Below, in pieces: positions 1-8,146 of a stretch of DNA of 50,435 nucleotides (the stretch's first letter is position 1; every line of letters begins with the position of its first letter). A model generated the notes under the pieces. The model was not told the origin of the DNA, did no database searches, and saw only the letters and a list, made by a program, of their open reading frames with translations. Position numbers and translations under genes: made by a program. The stretch covers positions 1-50,435 of the forward strand of contig JAITGL010000037.1 of the NCBI GenBank assembly GCA_031280645.1. The letters are read 5' to 3'. The DNA comes from Tannerellaceae bacterium. GTDB taxonomy: Bacteria; Bacteroidota; Bacteroidia; Bacteroidales; Tannerellaceae.

Positions 1-371
1 CCCCGGCCCGTTTCCGCATCTACTATGGCCTCTGCTGACTTCTCACGACTAGCTTTACTCCGTGCTACTGTTTCCTATATCCTTCACACGTCCGTGAGAT
101 CTCCCGAGGTAAGACACCACACTTTCATCCCATGTAACTGCAACATTTACACTGCCGCCTCCGGGTAGTTATTGGACTTCGTTCCGTGTGGCAAACTCAT
201 CCGACGGCTTGTGCCTGATGTTATTCGTGTTCCTCAGTTCGGGACTTTGCCTACAGCTTCTTTCGGATTCCAACTCGCGAAGGACACCCTTGCTGTTCGG
301 CTAACGGTTGGTAACTACCTACCCCCGTAGTGGACTTCCACCACCAAGTGTTGGCGCCATGCTCGGCACAC
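1..371 (-). mobile_element. Group IIC-type intron, 5' part (domain I), truncated by the window edge
   Basis: Read on the minus strand, the element begins at 371 with GTGTGCCGAGCATGG, which fits the GUGYG 5' end of group II introns. It continues with blocks I recognise from group IIC domain I of the Oceanobacillus iheyensis type: CCGTTAG, CAAGGGTGTCC, GGAATCCGAAAGAAGC, CTGAGGAACACGAA and GATGAGTTTGC. The 3' part, including any maturase ORF, lies outside the window. The insertion site is 8 nt past the stem of the terminator at 380-408, the usual target type of IIC introns. A second, diverged copy starts at 50186 and points the opposite way. That this is an intron is well supported; whether it is active cannot be seen. 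Confidence 0.88.
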
Positions 372-379
372 CACCAAGA

Positions 380-408
380 AAGAAGGCGTCCTTTAGAGAC
401 GCCTTCTT
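380..408 (-). terminator. Terminator hairpin after the exb operon, next to the intron
   Basis: Arms of 11 bp (AAGAAGGCGTC and GACGCCTTCTT) pair perfectly around a 7-nt loop, 45 nt after the last exbD stop codon. On the minus strand the stem is followed by TCTTGGTG and then the intron 5' end at 371, so the original U-tract may have been interrupted by the insertion. Confidence 0.8.
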
Positions 409-452
409 GGAGTAAAAAATAAATAAAATGAAACAATGAAAACCACAAAATA

Positions 453-920
453 TTATTGGGCCCCGCTAAGGGCGGAATAACTGATCTTCAGTGCATACGC
501 TTCACGCAAGGCTTGCTTGACGTCGGTTATGATACCCATTTTGGTATCTCTATCGGCTTTAATTGAGACTGTCATCAGCGGCTGATCTTCTTCTTTCATA
601 CTCGACTTTTCCTGAGCGATGTAATCCTGAATTGCCGAGATTTCTTCAAACTGATCGTTCAACTGTACGCGTGTTGCAGAACCCAATTTGGCCTTATACT
701 TCTCAACCGGCTCGCCTATATAAATAAAGGTAACAAGCGATTTTTTCTCTAATTTCTGGAGCTCCGTTGCCTGAGGGGCTCTGAATCTTACCATCAATGT
801 TACTTCACGCATGGACGTTACCATCATGATGAAGAATAAAAACGTGAAAACCAGGTCGGACAGTGACGCCATGCTGGGCTGAGGTACTTCCCTGTTGTTT
901 CCTCCTCCGAATTTTCCCAT
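453..920 (-). CDS. exbD: Biopolymer transporter ExbD/TolR family protein (second copy)
   Basis: A 155-residue ExbD/TolR-type protein, part of the inner-membrane proton channel that energises TonB. After a short cytoplasmic N-terminus ending in PSMASLSDLVFTF it has one membrane helix (about residues 20-40) and then a periplasmic domain. The conserved membrane Asp of the family is present in SLSDLVF. Its start codon overlaps the stop of the preceding exbD (TAATG), so the two are translationally coupled. It is the last gene of the operon exbB, 4-TM protein, exbD, exbD. Two consecutive exbD genes are common in Bacteroidetes, where ExbD is often a pair of paralogues. Family assignment is firm; partner specificity is unknown. 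Confidence 0.9.
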   Translation of the reverse strand: MGKFGGGNNREVPQPSMASLSDLVFTFLFFIMMVTSMREVTLMVRFRAPQATELQKLEKKSLVTFIYIGEPVEKYKAKLGSATRVQLNDQFEEISAIQDYIAQEKSSMKEEDQPLMTVSIKADRDTKMGIITDVKQALREAYALKISYSALSGAQ

Positions 921-1510
921 TACTTTTTTGAATAGTTTTTAGGCTCTGCTTCGGATATATTTTGCGGATAAATCTTTTTCACAGCCTCTTGTTGTTCTTC
1001 GTTCAATTCCATAAAGTTCTTCCCGAATTTCTTTTGGGAAGCCTCATTTCTAAGTTCAGCATAAGCGGCAACTATTTCGCTTTGTACCGTAATATAACTT
1101 TGGTATGAAGTTCCGCGGTCGTTTAGCAGTGAAACAACGTGGTTCTTTGTCACCATCATGTTGCCGAAAAACGGAACGTCTACTTCCGTTTTTTCGGGCA
1201 TGTGCTCGTTGTTCGTTGCATTTTCAACGAACTCTTTCACGATGTTTCTCAACTGGCTCATATCGGATATATATTCTTCACCAGCTCTTACCGCATTAGT
1301 ACTACTGATAAGAACTACGAGGATATTTCTTTTTTTGACTTTTACGTCGTTCATCTTTTGGTCTTTCTGCGGTGGCGGCGGCAACCGTCGGGGAAGGCCC
1401 CTGTCGGTGTCCATTGAAGAAGTCAGCAGAAAGAAAAGAAGCATGATAAAAGCAATGTCGGCCGATGATGTTGAGTTTAACGAGGGAACTTTTCTTTTCT
1501 TCTTTGCCAT
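920..1510 (-). CDS. exbD: Biopolymer transporter ExbD/TolR family protein (first copy)
   Basis: A 196-residue ExbD/TolR-type protein. The N-terminus is strongly basic (MAKKKRKVPSLNSTSSADIA), followed by one membrane helix at about residues 18-35 with the family Asp in SSADIAF, and a periplasmic domain. It is longer than its neighbour; the extra C-terminal stretch is rich in Glu, Lys and Asn and has no recognisable motif. It lies 12 bp after the 4-TM gene and overlaps the next exbD by one base. It should form the proton channel with ExbB and drive TonB. The family call is firm; the role of the long tail is unknown. Confidence 0.9.
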   Translation of the reverse strand: MAKKKRKVPSLNSTSSADIAFIMLLFFLLTSSMDTDRGLPRRLPPPPQKDQKMNDVKVKKRNILVVLISSTNAVRAGEEYISDMSQLRNIVKEFVENATNNEHMPEKTEVDVPFFGNMMVTKNHVVSLLNDRGTSYQSYITVQSEIVAAYAELRNEASQKKFGKNFMELNEEQQEAVKKIYPQNISEAEPKNYSKK

Positions 1511-1522
1511 AATTTCAGCAAA

Positions 1523-1999
1523 TTATTTTAGAATGTTTTTTACGCTTCCTATCACGATTGCGACAAACGTCAAGATGAACATGGCGTAAATGGAATAAAT
1601 CAGCATATCGGCTGTTTTCAACCATGACGGCACATTATAAGAAGACGACGAGCCTGTTGCAAGCCGTGCAATAGGTTCTCCGCTACCGATCGAATAGGTG
1701 ATAAAGAGTAACGCGGCAAATGCAATAATTACGCCTAAGCCTAATAAAGCTTTCTTTGCATCGTTCCTGAAATTCTGAACAAACTGCAATAGGGCAAATA
1801 TTATTGTTGCCAGCAAGGTTAACCCGAACATGACATACCCCCAATACAGCAATGTATCGGTTTGCTTGGGATACAAGGACTTTCCATTCAACGGAGGATT
1901 TGTTCCACCGGTCAGGAAAAGACCTAAAACTACCAGCAGGATTACGGTTGTTATAACCAACGTCCAGCTGGATATTTTTCTGATTTTTGTAACAGCCAT
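1523..1999 (-). CDS. Four-helix membrane protein in the exb operon, function unknown
   Basis: A 158-residue protein with four predicted membrane helices: about residues 12-30 (WTLVITTVILLVVLGLFL), 50-72, 85-105 and 132-152. I recognise no catalytic motif or named domain. It lies 8 bp after exbB and 12 bp before the first exbD, so it is almost certainly co-expressed with the TonB energising complex. A membrane protein of this size at this place is something I associate with Bacteroidetes exb operons, which suggests an accessory subunit, but that is inference from position only. Confidence 0.8.
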   Translation of the reverse strand: MAVTKIRKISSWTLVITTVILLVVLGLFLTGGTNPPLNGKSLYPKQTDTLLYWGYVMFGLTLLATIIFALLQFVQNFRNDAKKALLGLGVIIAFAALLFITYSIGSGEPIARLATGSSSSYNVPSWLKTADMLIYSIYAMFILTFVAIVIGSVKNILK

Positions 2000-2007
2000 G
2001 TCGTCAA

Positions 2008-2751
2008 TTATTTGTTGTTGTATTTATACGTATACTTCAGGGCGATGTCGATCAAAGTGATAGACGCATCCTCCATCTGGTTGATGATCCCTTCCAATTT
2101 GCTCAACAGATAGTTGTAGAAAGTTTGCAGAATCAAGGCAACGATCAAACCGCCTACGGTGGTGATCAACGCCACTTTCATACCTCCGGCAACAACCGTA
2201 GGGCTAATATCTCCGGCTCTTTCAATATCGTCGAATGCCGTAACCATACCAACCACAGTTCCGAGGAATCCTACGGAAGGAGCCAGCGCGATGAACAGGC
2301 CGATCCATGAGAAGTTCTTTTCCAGAAGTCCGCTTTGCACTCCGCCATACGATACCACCGATTTCTCAACCACGTCAATACCTTGGTCTATTCTTAATAG
2401 TCCTTGATAAATAATTGATGCAATGGGACCGCGCGTACTGCGAGCTATCGCTTTTGCTCCTTCAACATCACCTTTGTCGAGGGCTTCTTCTACGCCTTTC
2501 AGGAGCTTGCGAGGGTTAACCTCAGCCAGATTCAGATAGATTACTCTTTCCAGACAGAAGCCTAAGCCCAAGATTAACAAAATGGCGACGACTGTCATAA
2601 ACTCGGCGCCTCCCTCAATAAACTTTATCTTAAGTGCATTGTGGAAGCCCCCTTCTGTTGCGGCAACTTCGGCTGCTTCTTGTGCAAATGCAAATGTCGA
2701 TGTTCCAAGGGCGCACATAACCAGGAATGCTTTAGCAAAAAACTTTTTCAT
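2008..2751 (-). CDS. exbB: MotA/TolQ/ExbB proton channel family protein
   Basis: A 247-residue ExbB/TolQ-type protein, the multi-helix channel subunit that works with ExbD to pass proton-motive force to TonB. The N-terminus (MKKFFAKAFLVMCALGTSTFAFA) looks like a cleaved signal peptide, as in many Bacteroidetes ExbB proteins. Helices follow at about 50-70, 148-172 and 190-215, with the conserved GLFIALAPSVGFLGTVVGMV region typical of the family. It is the first gene of a four-gene operon (exbB, 4-TM protein, exbD, exbD). tRNA-Ser lies 64 bp upstream on the same strand. The tonB gene is nearby at 4927-5622 but has its own transcription signals. Confidence 0.93.
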   Translation of the reverse strand: MKKFFAKAFLVMCALGTSTFAFAQEAAEVAATEGGFHNALKIKFIEGGAEFMTVVAILLILGLGFCLERVIYLNLAEVNPRKLLKGVEEALDKGDVEGAKAIARSTRGPIASIIYQGLLRIDQGIDVVEKSVVSYGGVQSGLLEKNFSWIGLFIALAPSVGFLGTVVGMVTAFDDIERAGDISPTVVAGGMKVALITTVGGLIVALILQTFYNYLLSKLEGIINQMEDASITLIDIALKYTYKYNNK

Positions 2752-2815
2752 TGTGTGTTCAATTTTTAAGATTAATAATTTTAATTCATCATTTTATTGT
2801 TGTTCATTAATAATT

Positions 2816-2906
2816 TGGCGGAGAAAGCGGGATTCGAACCCGCGGTACACTTTTGGCGTACACACGCTTTCCAGGCGTGCCTCTTAAACCACTCGAGCAT
2901 CTCTCC
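2816..2906 (-). tRNA. tRNA-Ser (anticodon GGA)
   Basis: The minus strand folds as a class II tRNA with an acceptor stem GGAGAGA/TTTCTCC, an anticodon stem CACGC/GCGTG enclosing CTGGAAA (anticodon GGA), and a long variable arm. The T-arm contains GGTTCGAATCC. The 3' CCA is encoded. The long variable arm and the GGA anticodon both indicate serine (UCC/UCU codons). Confidence 0.96.
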
Positions 2907-3042
2907 TATTCTTTTATTTAGTATCTCTTCAAAAAACGAGCGCAAAATACAAAAAAAAACAAAACCTCAAATCTCTTGGCTCGCTAATCTAAAGTTTTTG
3001 GTCGCCTCATCGCCGCTCTTACACCGGAAAAATCCCCGCCGC

Positions 3043-3813
3043 TTACAATGCGAACATCTCAAAAACGTTATCCCGCGTTATCCGCACAACCTCTTCCGTT
3101 GTCACGCTATAAACCTCGGCTATTTTCCGCGCCGTTTCCCAAATGAAAACCGGATCATTTCGTTTTCCCCTATGCGGAACGGGCGGAAGGTAGGGAGAAT
3201 CCGTTTCCAGCAGGATGCGGTCGATGCCGGTATGAGCTATTATACCAGGTAGCTTTGCTCCTTTGTATGTTATCACCCCGCCGATTCCTACTTTGAATTT
3301 GCCGAGGCGTTCGATCTCGCGAAGATCTGCTTCTGTGCCGGAAAAGCTGTGAAATACTCCCTTAAGACGTTCGTTTCCTATTCTATATATGCTTTCAAAA
3401 ACTTCGGGAAAAGCTTTTCTTGTATGGATCATAACCGGCAGACCAAGGTCGATACTCCATTGCAGTTGCTCTTCAAATGCGATCTTTTGCTCGCGTAAGC
3501 GGCTCTTGTCCCAATAAAGATCAATACCTATTTCGCCGATAGCGCAGTAGGAGCGTTTATGCAAGCAGGATTCCATGCTTTTCAACTGTTGGCTGTAATC
3601 CTCTTTCACACTTGTAGGATGAAGTCCCATCATGGGATGCGTAAAGTCGGGGTATTGGTCGCAGAGTGCGTGCATGCGGTCGATGCTTTGCATGTCTATA
3701 TTGGGAAGCAGTATCTTTTCGATACCTGATAGCTTGGCATCATGCAAGCGCGATGCGCGGTCTTCGTCAAATGCTTCGACATATACGTGGCTGTGTGTAT
3801 CGACCAGTCCCAT
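3043..3813 (-). CDS. tatD: TatD family metal-dependent hydrolase (DNase)
   Basis: A 256-residue TatD-family enzyme of the amidohydrolase superfamily, a metal-dependent nuclease acting on DNA in the cytoplasm. Metal-binding motifs appear in the expected order: DTHSHV (His7 and His9), GEIGID, MIHTRKA, FHSFSG and LETDSPYL. The length is normal for the family. It starts 6 bp after the polyprenyl synthetase stop, so the two form one unit although their functions are unrelated. Family placement is firm; the true substrate of such paralogues is often uncertain. Confidence 0.92.
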   Translation of the reverse strand: MGLVDTHSHVYVEAFDEDRASRLHDAKLSGIEKILLPNIDMQSIDRMHALCDQYPDFTHPMMGLHPTSVKEDYSQQLKSMESCLHKRSYCAIGEIGIDLYWDKSRLREQKIAFEEQLQWSIDLGLPVMIHTRKAFPEVFESIYRIGNERLKGVFHSFSGTEADLREIERLGKFKVGIGGVITYKGAKLPGIIAHTGIDRILLETDSPYLPPVPHRGKRNDPVFIWETARKIAEVYSVTTEEVVRITRDNVFEMFAL

Positions 3814-3819
3814 TAGCTC

Positions 3820-4797
3820 TTACGCCTGGCGATGCAATAAAAAGTTCGTTACCTCCTCAAGCACTGCAAGCCGTCCGTGCGGAGCCTGCAACATGTGTAG
3901 ATGCTCCCAGGCTTTATTGTAGTACGATTCTATCTTGGCCTCTGTGGCCTCCCGCACTCCAAGATCGTCGTACATGCGTTTGAATACGGCTACTTTTTCT
4001 TTGGAGTCAAAAACTTTGAGGCCGAACCAGCGGTGAAATTCTTCGCTCTGGGCTTTCGAGGCCTGTTCAAGCGCGTATATGAGGAGGAATGTTTTCTTAT
4101 TGCTGAGAATATCGCCCCCTACTACTTTCCCGAACCTGTCCGGATCGCCGTATACGTCAAGCAAGTCGTCCTGGAGCTGGTAGGCGAGGCCTATGTATAC
4201 TCCAAGCTCGTAGAGGTGCATGGCTTCTTCTTCGGAAGCGCCTCCTATTATTGCTCCCGACTTCAGGGCGCAGGCAAGCAGAACGGCAGTTTTCAGGCGG
4301 ATCATCTTGATGTATTCGTCTTCCGTTACATCAGTGCGCGATTCAAAGTCCAAATCGTATTGCTGGCCTTCGCAAATTTCTAACGCCGTGGTTGTAAAAA
4401 GGTCGAGGAGTTCCTTCAGATTCGGCGAGGGGCTTTCGGCGAGTAGGCGATAGGCGGTAATCAGCATGGCGTCGCCCGACAAGACGGCCGTGTTCCGGTT
4501 CCATACTTTATGAACGGTGGGCTTCTTCCTGCGGCGGTCGGAATTGTCAATCAGGTCATCGTGCATCAAGGTGAAGTTGTGAAAAACTTCAACGCAGAGG
4601 GCCGGCGGGATAGAGCGCTCGATCGCGTCGCTGTATATGTTGCATGCCACAAGGGCAAGGGCCGGGCGGATGCGCTTCCCTCCTATTGATAACATATAGG
4701 ATATCGGGGCGTACAAACTGTCCGGATCATTAACGAAACGAAGCTTCGATATTTCCGTCTCAACGCGGGATACAATGTCCTGAAAACTTAAATACAT
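3820..4797 (-). CDS. Polyprenyl (all-trans) diphosphate synthase
   Basis: A 325-residue class I trans-prenyltransferase. It adds isopentenyl diphosphate units to an allylic diphosphate to make quinone side chains or related lipids. The first Asp-rich motif DDLID (near residue 80) and the second DDLLD, in LAYQLQDDLLDVYGD, are both intact. GGKRIRP near the N-terminus is the usual substrate-binding motif. Product chain length cannot be read from the sequence, so IspA-, IspB- or GGPP-type activity are all possible; octaprenyl-type synthesis for menaquinone is plausible in Bacteroidetes. The next gene, tatD, follows after 6 bp. The tonB terminator lies upstream, so this gene needs its own promoter. 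Confidence 0.92.
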   Translation of the reverse strand: MYLSFQDIVSRVETEISKLRFVNDPDSLYAPISYMLSIGGKRIRPALALVACNIYSDAIERSIPPALCVEVFHNFTLMHDDLIDNSDRRRKKPTVHKVWNRNTAVLSGDAMLITAYRLLAESPSPNLKELLDLFTTTALEICEGQQYDLDFESRTDVTEDEYIKMIRLKTAVLLACALKSGAIIGGASEEEAMHLYELGVYIGLAYQLQDDLLDVYGDPDRFGKVVGGDILSNKKTFLLIYALEQASKAQSEEFHRWFGLKVFDSKEKVAVFKRMYDDLGVREATEAKIESYYNKAWEHLHMLQAPHGRLAVLEEVTNFLLHRQA

Positions 4798-4833
4798 GCT
4801 ATGCTTTATAATTATATATCGACGCCTGTCTCC

Positions 4834-4899
4834 AAAAAAGTCCCCTCCGCGGAAGGACAGACGAGCGGATCTCCTCCGCCTTCCTTCCCACGGAGGGGA
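4834..4899 (-). terminator. Rho-independent terminator of tonB
   Basis: On the minus strand, TCCCCTCCG (4891-4899) pairs with CGGAGGGGA (4841-4849), with a further inner GGAAGG/CCTTCC pairing. The stem is followed by a run of six T at 4834-4839. It lies between the tonB stop and the polyprenyl synthetase start. Confidence 0.8.
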
Positions 4900-4926
4900 T
4901 ATGGCGCCATACTATCGTTAGATATT

Positions 4927-5622
4927 TTATTTTAACCTGAACGTTACCGGAACGGTAAATTTCACGCGAACGGGCTTGCCTCTTTGCTTGCCGGGCGACC
5001 ATTTCGGCATGGAGTTAACAACGCGGAGAGCCTCCTTGTCGAGCGAGGGGTCAACGCCGCGAACTACGGTTGCGTCTACTATCGAACCGTCGCGGTTAAT
5101 AACGAATCCTACCGTTACCCTGCCCGTTACGCCGTTTTCCTGCGCTATTATCGGATATTTTAAGTTGCTGCTAAGGAATTTCAGCATCTCTGAGTCGCCG
5201 CCCGGATACTGGGGCATTTCTTCAACTATTGCGAAGATCTCCTGAGATGATTCTTCTTCTTCCTGGGCTGCCGCGGGAGCTTGAGGTACGTATACCTGTT
5301 CCTGGGCTTTCTTTGAGTCGTCTTCCGAAGAGATGATTTCTTGCTGTTCGAGCTTTACGTTGTCTTCTACTACCTCCAGGATTTCAGGGGTGGCTTGCAC
5401 CGGGGGAGGAGGAGGGGGCGGCGGAACGTCTTCCGGACGGGTGATCTCAATTTCTTCTTCTACCTGGATGTCTACGATACCTGTGTCGACCACCTCTTTT
5501 ATGTCGGCAGTTCCCCACTCGAAGCCCACGAACAATATCGCCAGCGCAACAATGAGGCCCATCAGGTAACCTGATATTTTTGAACTTTCCAAGTCTGCTT
5601 CTTTTGTCTTCTTTACTTCCAT
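4927..5622 (-). CDS. tonB: Energy transducer TonB
   Basis: A 231-residue TonB protein that carries energy from ExbB/ExbD to outer-membrane receptors. It has a cytoplasmic N-terminus of about 18 residues, one membrane helix (about 19-36, GLIVALAILFVGFEW), a Glu-rich then proline-rich segment (RPEDVPPPPPPPP) spanning the periplasm, and a C-terminal TonB domain from about residue 140 (YPGGDSEMLKFL, GRVTVGFVINRDGSI) to the end. This suits the receptors encoded at 22792-25080 and 36756-40028. It is a monocistronic unit with a -7 box at 5658-5665 and a terminator at 4834-4899. Confidence 0.94.
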   Translation of the reverse strand: MEVKKTKEADLESSKISGYLMGLIVALAILFVGFEWGTADIKEVVDTGIVDIQVEEEIEITRPEDVPPPPPPPPVQATPEILEVVEDNVKLEQQEIISSEDDSKKAQEQVYVPQAPAAAQEEEESSQEIFAIVEEMPQYPGGDSEMLKFLSSNLKYPIIAQENGVTGRVTVGFVINRDGSIVDATVVRGVDPSLDKEALRVVNSMPKWSPGKQRGKPVRVKFTVPVTFRLK

Positions 5623-5657
5623 GTTATTATTTAATTTTATAGGTGTTTCTCACTTTG

Positions 5658-5665
5658 CAAATATA
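5658..5665 (-). promoter_or_regulatory. Bacteroidetes -7 box upstream of tonB
   Basis: The minus strand reads TATATTTG, an exact TAnnTTTG element, 36 bp before the tonB start. I see no good -33 TTTG at the right distance. Confidence 0.5.
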
Positions 5666-5743
5666 CAACTATTTTGATTCTTTACTTACGATACGCTTTA
5701 AACTTTCCTGTTTTTAGATTTTTTTAGAGTTGAAAATACCCTC

Positions 5744-7141
5744 TTATGTTGACAAATGCGTTTCGCCGCCCGCATCTTTCCCCGTACATTCCGCCTCCGC
5801 TTCCCGAGGGGGTTTGCCTGTCGCCCTCTTAAGTATCATATAACCCAGGGCGCCGCCTGCTATCGAGGCTATGAAGATGCCCAGCTTTGCCTGCACAAAG
5901 TGCGCCGGCTCATTAAAGGCCAGCGAGGTTATGAATATCGACATCGTGAAGCCTATCGAGGCTAAAAAGCTTACGCCTGCAAGGTGGCGGAAGTTCATCC
6001 CCCCGGGATATTGCGATATCTTGAGCTTGATAAGCAGGCAGGTCGAGCCTATTATTCCCAGCGGCTTGCCTATCAGCAGCCCAAGGGCCACGCCTATCGT
6101 TACGCTGCCCGTCCACAGCTCGGAACTTACCTGGAGGGCTACGCCGGCGTTAACTATCGCAAAGATGGGGAGCACGATAAACATTGCTATCGGGTGGAAC
6201 GAGTGCTCCAGTCGCTGGAGTGGCGGGATGGCCGCGTTGGTGTATTCCTTCATCTCGTAGAATAATTTTACCTGCTTTTTCGACAGCGTGCTGCGGTCGT
6301 TACGGCCTATTGCCTTGAGCTCCTTGAGGTGGGTCTTCATCTTTTTACGGTATGCGCGCTGGGTGAGGCGTACGTCGGCCGGAATGGTGAAGGCCGATAT
6401 CACCGCGGCTATCGTTGCGTGTACGCCCGAAAGCAGGAAGGCCGTCCATACTCCAGCAACGCCCAGAACGGCGTAAAACAAAAGGTTGCGGATGCCAAGC
6501 TTGTTGCCGATAAGCATAACCGACGCAAACACGAAGCCTATAAAGAGGTTCTGAAACGAAATGTCGGAGGTGTAAAAGAACGCTATCACCAAAACCGCTC
6601 CAAGGTCGTCGACTATCGCCAGGGCCGCCAGGAATATCTTTACAGACGAGGGCACGTTCTTGCCGAACATGTACAGTACAACCAGCGCGAAGGCTATGTC
6701 GGTTGCCATCGGGATCCCCCACCCGTCAGACGAGGGGCCTGCGGGGTTAAAGGCGTGGTAAATTATTGCCGGAACCAGCATGCCTCCCACGGCGGCCGCA
6801 ATGGGGAGTATTGCCGTGCGGGGGTTGGACAGCTCGCCTTCCACAAATTCGCGCTTCAGCTCCAGGCCTACCACGAAGAAGAAAATAGCCATCAATCCGT
6901 CGTTTATCCAATGATAGATGCTGTAAGACAAATATGTTACGCCGTTAAAGTAAAAGCCGATCTCGCGGGCAAAAAAACCGAAGTATTCGTCGACCCATGG
7001 CGAATTGGCAAGTATAAATGCGATAAGTACCGATACCCCAAGCACGATGCCGCTCGATTTCTCCTGCTTAATAAATTGGTGCACAGGGCTAACGAACGCA
7101 TCTATGAGATATCTCTTTTCGCTTTCGGTATTTGTATCCAT
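5744..7141 (-). CDS. nhaA: Na+/H+ antiporter NhaA
   Basis: A 465-residue NhaA family antiporter that exchanges sodium for protons across the inner membrane for pH and salt balance. About twelve hydrophobic helices are visible, and AIVDDLGAVLVIAFFYT carries the paired Asp residues that bind the ion. LKREFVEGELSNPRTAILP is a typical NhaA block. A longer open frame reaches 7285, but the start at 7141 (MDTNTESEKRY) is preferred because a complete promoter lies just upstream at 7168-7198, inside the longer frame. It is slightly longer than E. coli NhaA because of a charged C-terminal tail. Confidence 0.95.
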   Translation of the reverse strand: MDTNTESEKRYLIDAFVSPVHQFIKQEKSSGIVLGVSVLIAFILANSPWVDEYFGFFAREIGFYFNGVTYLSYSIYHWINDGLMAIFFFVVGLELKREFVEGELSNPRTAILPIAAAVGGMLVPAIIYHAFNPAGPSSDGWGIPMATDIAFALVVLYMFGKNVPSSVKIFLAALAIVDDLGAVLVIAFFYTSDISFQNLFIGFVFASVMLIGNKLGIRNLLFYAVLGVAGVWTAFLLSGVHATIAAVISAFTIPADVRLTQRAYRKKMKTHLKELKAIGRNDRSTLSKKQVKLFYEMKEYTNAAIPPLQRLEHSFHPIAMFIVLPIFAIVNAGVALQVSSELWTGSVTIGVALGLLIGKPLGIIGSTCLLIKLKISQYPGGMNFRHLAGVSFLASIGFTMSIFITSLAFNEPAHFVQAKLGIFIASIAGGALGYMILKRATGKPPREAEAECTGKDAGGETHLST

Positions 7142-7167
7142 TAATATTATAGTTTTTTTAATAGTTG

Positions 7168-7198
7168 CAAAGATAGCGGCAAGTTTCGATTTTGCAAT
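7168..7198 (-). promoter_or_regulatory. Bacteroidetes promoter of nhaA
   Basis: On the minus strand, TTG (7195-7197) is followed after exactly 19 bp by TATCTTTG (7168-7175), matching the -33 and -7 elements. This puts the transcript start about 20 bases before the ATG at 7141 and fixes that start choice. Confidence 0.75.
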
Positions 7199-7405
7199 AG
7201 CTGCCCAAGCTATTTGTCCGCAGTAATTGAGAGCGGTAGCCGGGGGTAATCTTTTGCCCATAGAATATTCCGATCGGCCAAACATGGCCCGCCCAGCCGC
7301 CCCGCCAAATCCTGTTGCCGGGGTCTACCAACGCAGGCAACGGCGGGGCGTTTTACCGCCGTTGTCTACAAGCACAGGAAGCCCGCCGCAAGTTTTTTCC
7401 GGCCG

Positions 7406-7868
7406 TTTCTACGCTTGTAGAAATCCCCAAAATTCTTCGTAGGAGTTTCTACGCTTGTAGAAATTCGCAAATTTCTTCGTAGAGGTTTCTACGCTTGTAG
7501 AAACCTTCCCAACATTTTCGTAGAGGTTTCTACAAACGTAGAAATTCGCGATTTTTTTCGTAGAGGTTTCTACAAGCGTAGAAATCGTCCCGACATTTTC
7601 GTAGAGGTTTCTACAAACGTAGAAATTCGCGATTTTTTTCGTAGAGATTTCTACAAACGTAGAAATCCGCGATTTTTTTCGTAGGAGTTTCTACAAGCGT
7701 AGAAATCGTCCTGACATTTTCGTAGAGGTTTCTACAAACGTAGAAATCGGCGATTTTTTTCGCAGGGGTTTCTACAAGCGTAGAAATCGGCGCTGCATTT
7801 TCGTGGAAGTTTCTACAAACGTAGAAATTCATATTTTTTTTTCACAGGAGTTCCTGCGCGCATAGAAA
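7406..7868. repeat. Array A: about 12 palindromic units, period about 40.4 bp
   Basis: Twelve units begin at 7406, 7446, 7486, 7527, 7567, 7608, 7648, 7688, 7729, 7769, 7810 and, degenerate, 7851. Each holds TTTCTAC-NNNN-GTAGAAA (7-bp arms; loop GCTT, AAAC or AAGC) followed by about 22 bp ending in TTTTCGTAGAGG. From 7527 two unit types largely alternate: an AAAC unit with TTCGCGATTTTTTT and an AAGC unit with TCGTCCCGACATTTT, giving a higher-order repeat of about 81 bp. It occupies the space between the divergent nhaA and DUF2148 genes. The 81-bp super-period keeps a minus-strand frame open with a 27-residue repeat, but I do not regard it as a gene. The rest of the gap, 7200-7400, holds only a GC-rich imperfect hairpin around 7300-7360. 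Confidence 0.95.
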
Positions 7869-7975
7869 CCGGCGCCAGGTTTTTTTGCAGCTTCCCTGCA
7901 AGCGCAGGCGCCGCCAAAGCATCCCGCCGGCGGCCTCTACCCGCGCAGGCGCCGGCGGCGTATCCTCATGGCCCC

Positions 7976-8028
7976 TCCATACATTATATATATACCCCGG
8001 CAGGATATTTTCCATACATTATATATAT
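7976..8028. repeat. 18-bp direct repeat upstream of the DUF2148 gene
   Basis: TCCATACATTATATATAT occurs at 7976-7993 and again at 8011-8028, 35 bp apart start to start. Both copies lie in the upstream region of the plus-strand gene at 8147. They could be a paired regulator site or a leftover duplication; nothing in the sequence decides this. Confidence 0.8.
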
Positions 8029-8146
8029 GCCGGACTGCCCGCGGCTTTTGCCCGGGGCGGCCTTGCCCCAGGTATTGAGGCGGGGAGAACGGGAGTGGAG
8101 TAAAATTTATGTATTTTTACGCCCGGAAAAAAATATTTTTATCAAT

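Noticed and set aside
4799..5002. 67-codon ORF between tonB and the polyprenyl synthetase
   Set aside because: It spans the tonB terminator and overlaps the tonB 3' end out of frame.
6329..7144. 271-codon plus-strand ORF
   Set aside because: Shadow of nhaA on the opposite strand, with a composition rich in Arg, His and Tyr and no recognisable domain.
7611..7832. 73-codon minus-strand gene with a 27-residue repeat
   Set aside because: It is a by-product of the 81-bp super-period in array A; no promoter, and the open frame follows from repeat length divisible by three.
7406..7868. CRISPR array
   Set aside because: The supposed spacers are themselves repeated (two alternating linker types), the repeat is only 18 bp, and there are no cas genes in the window.
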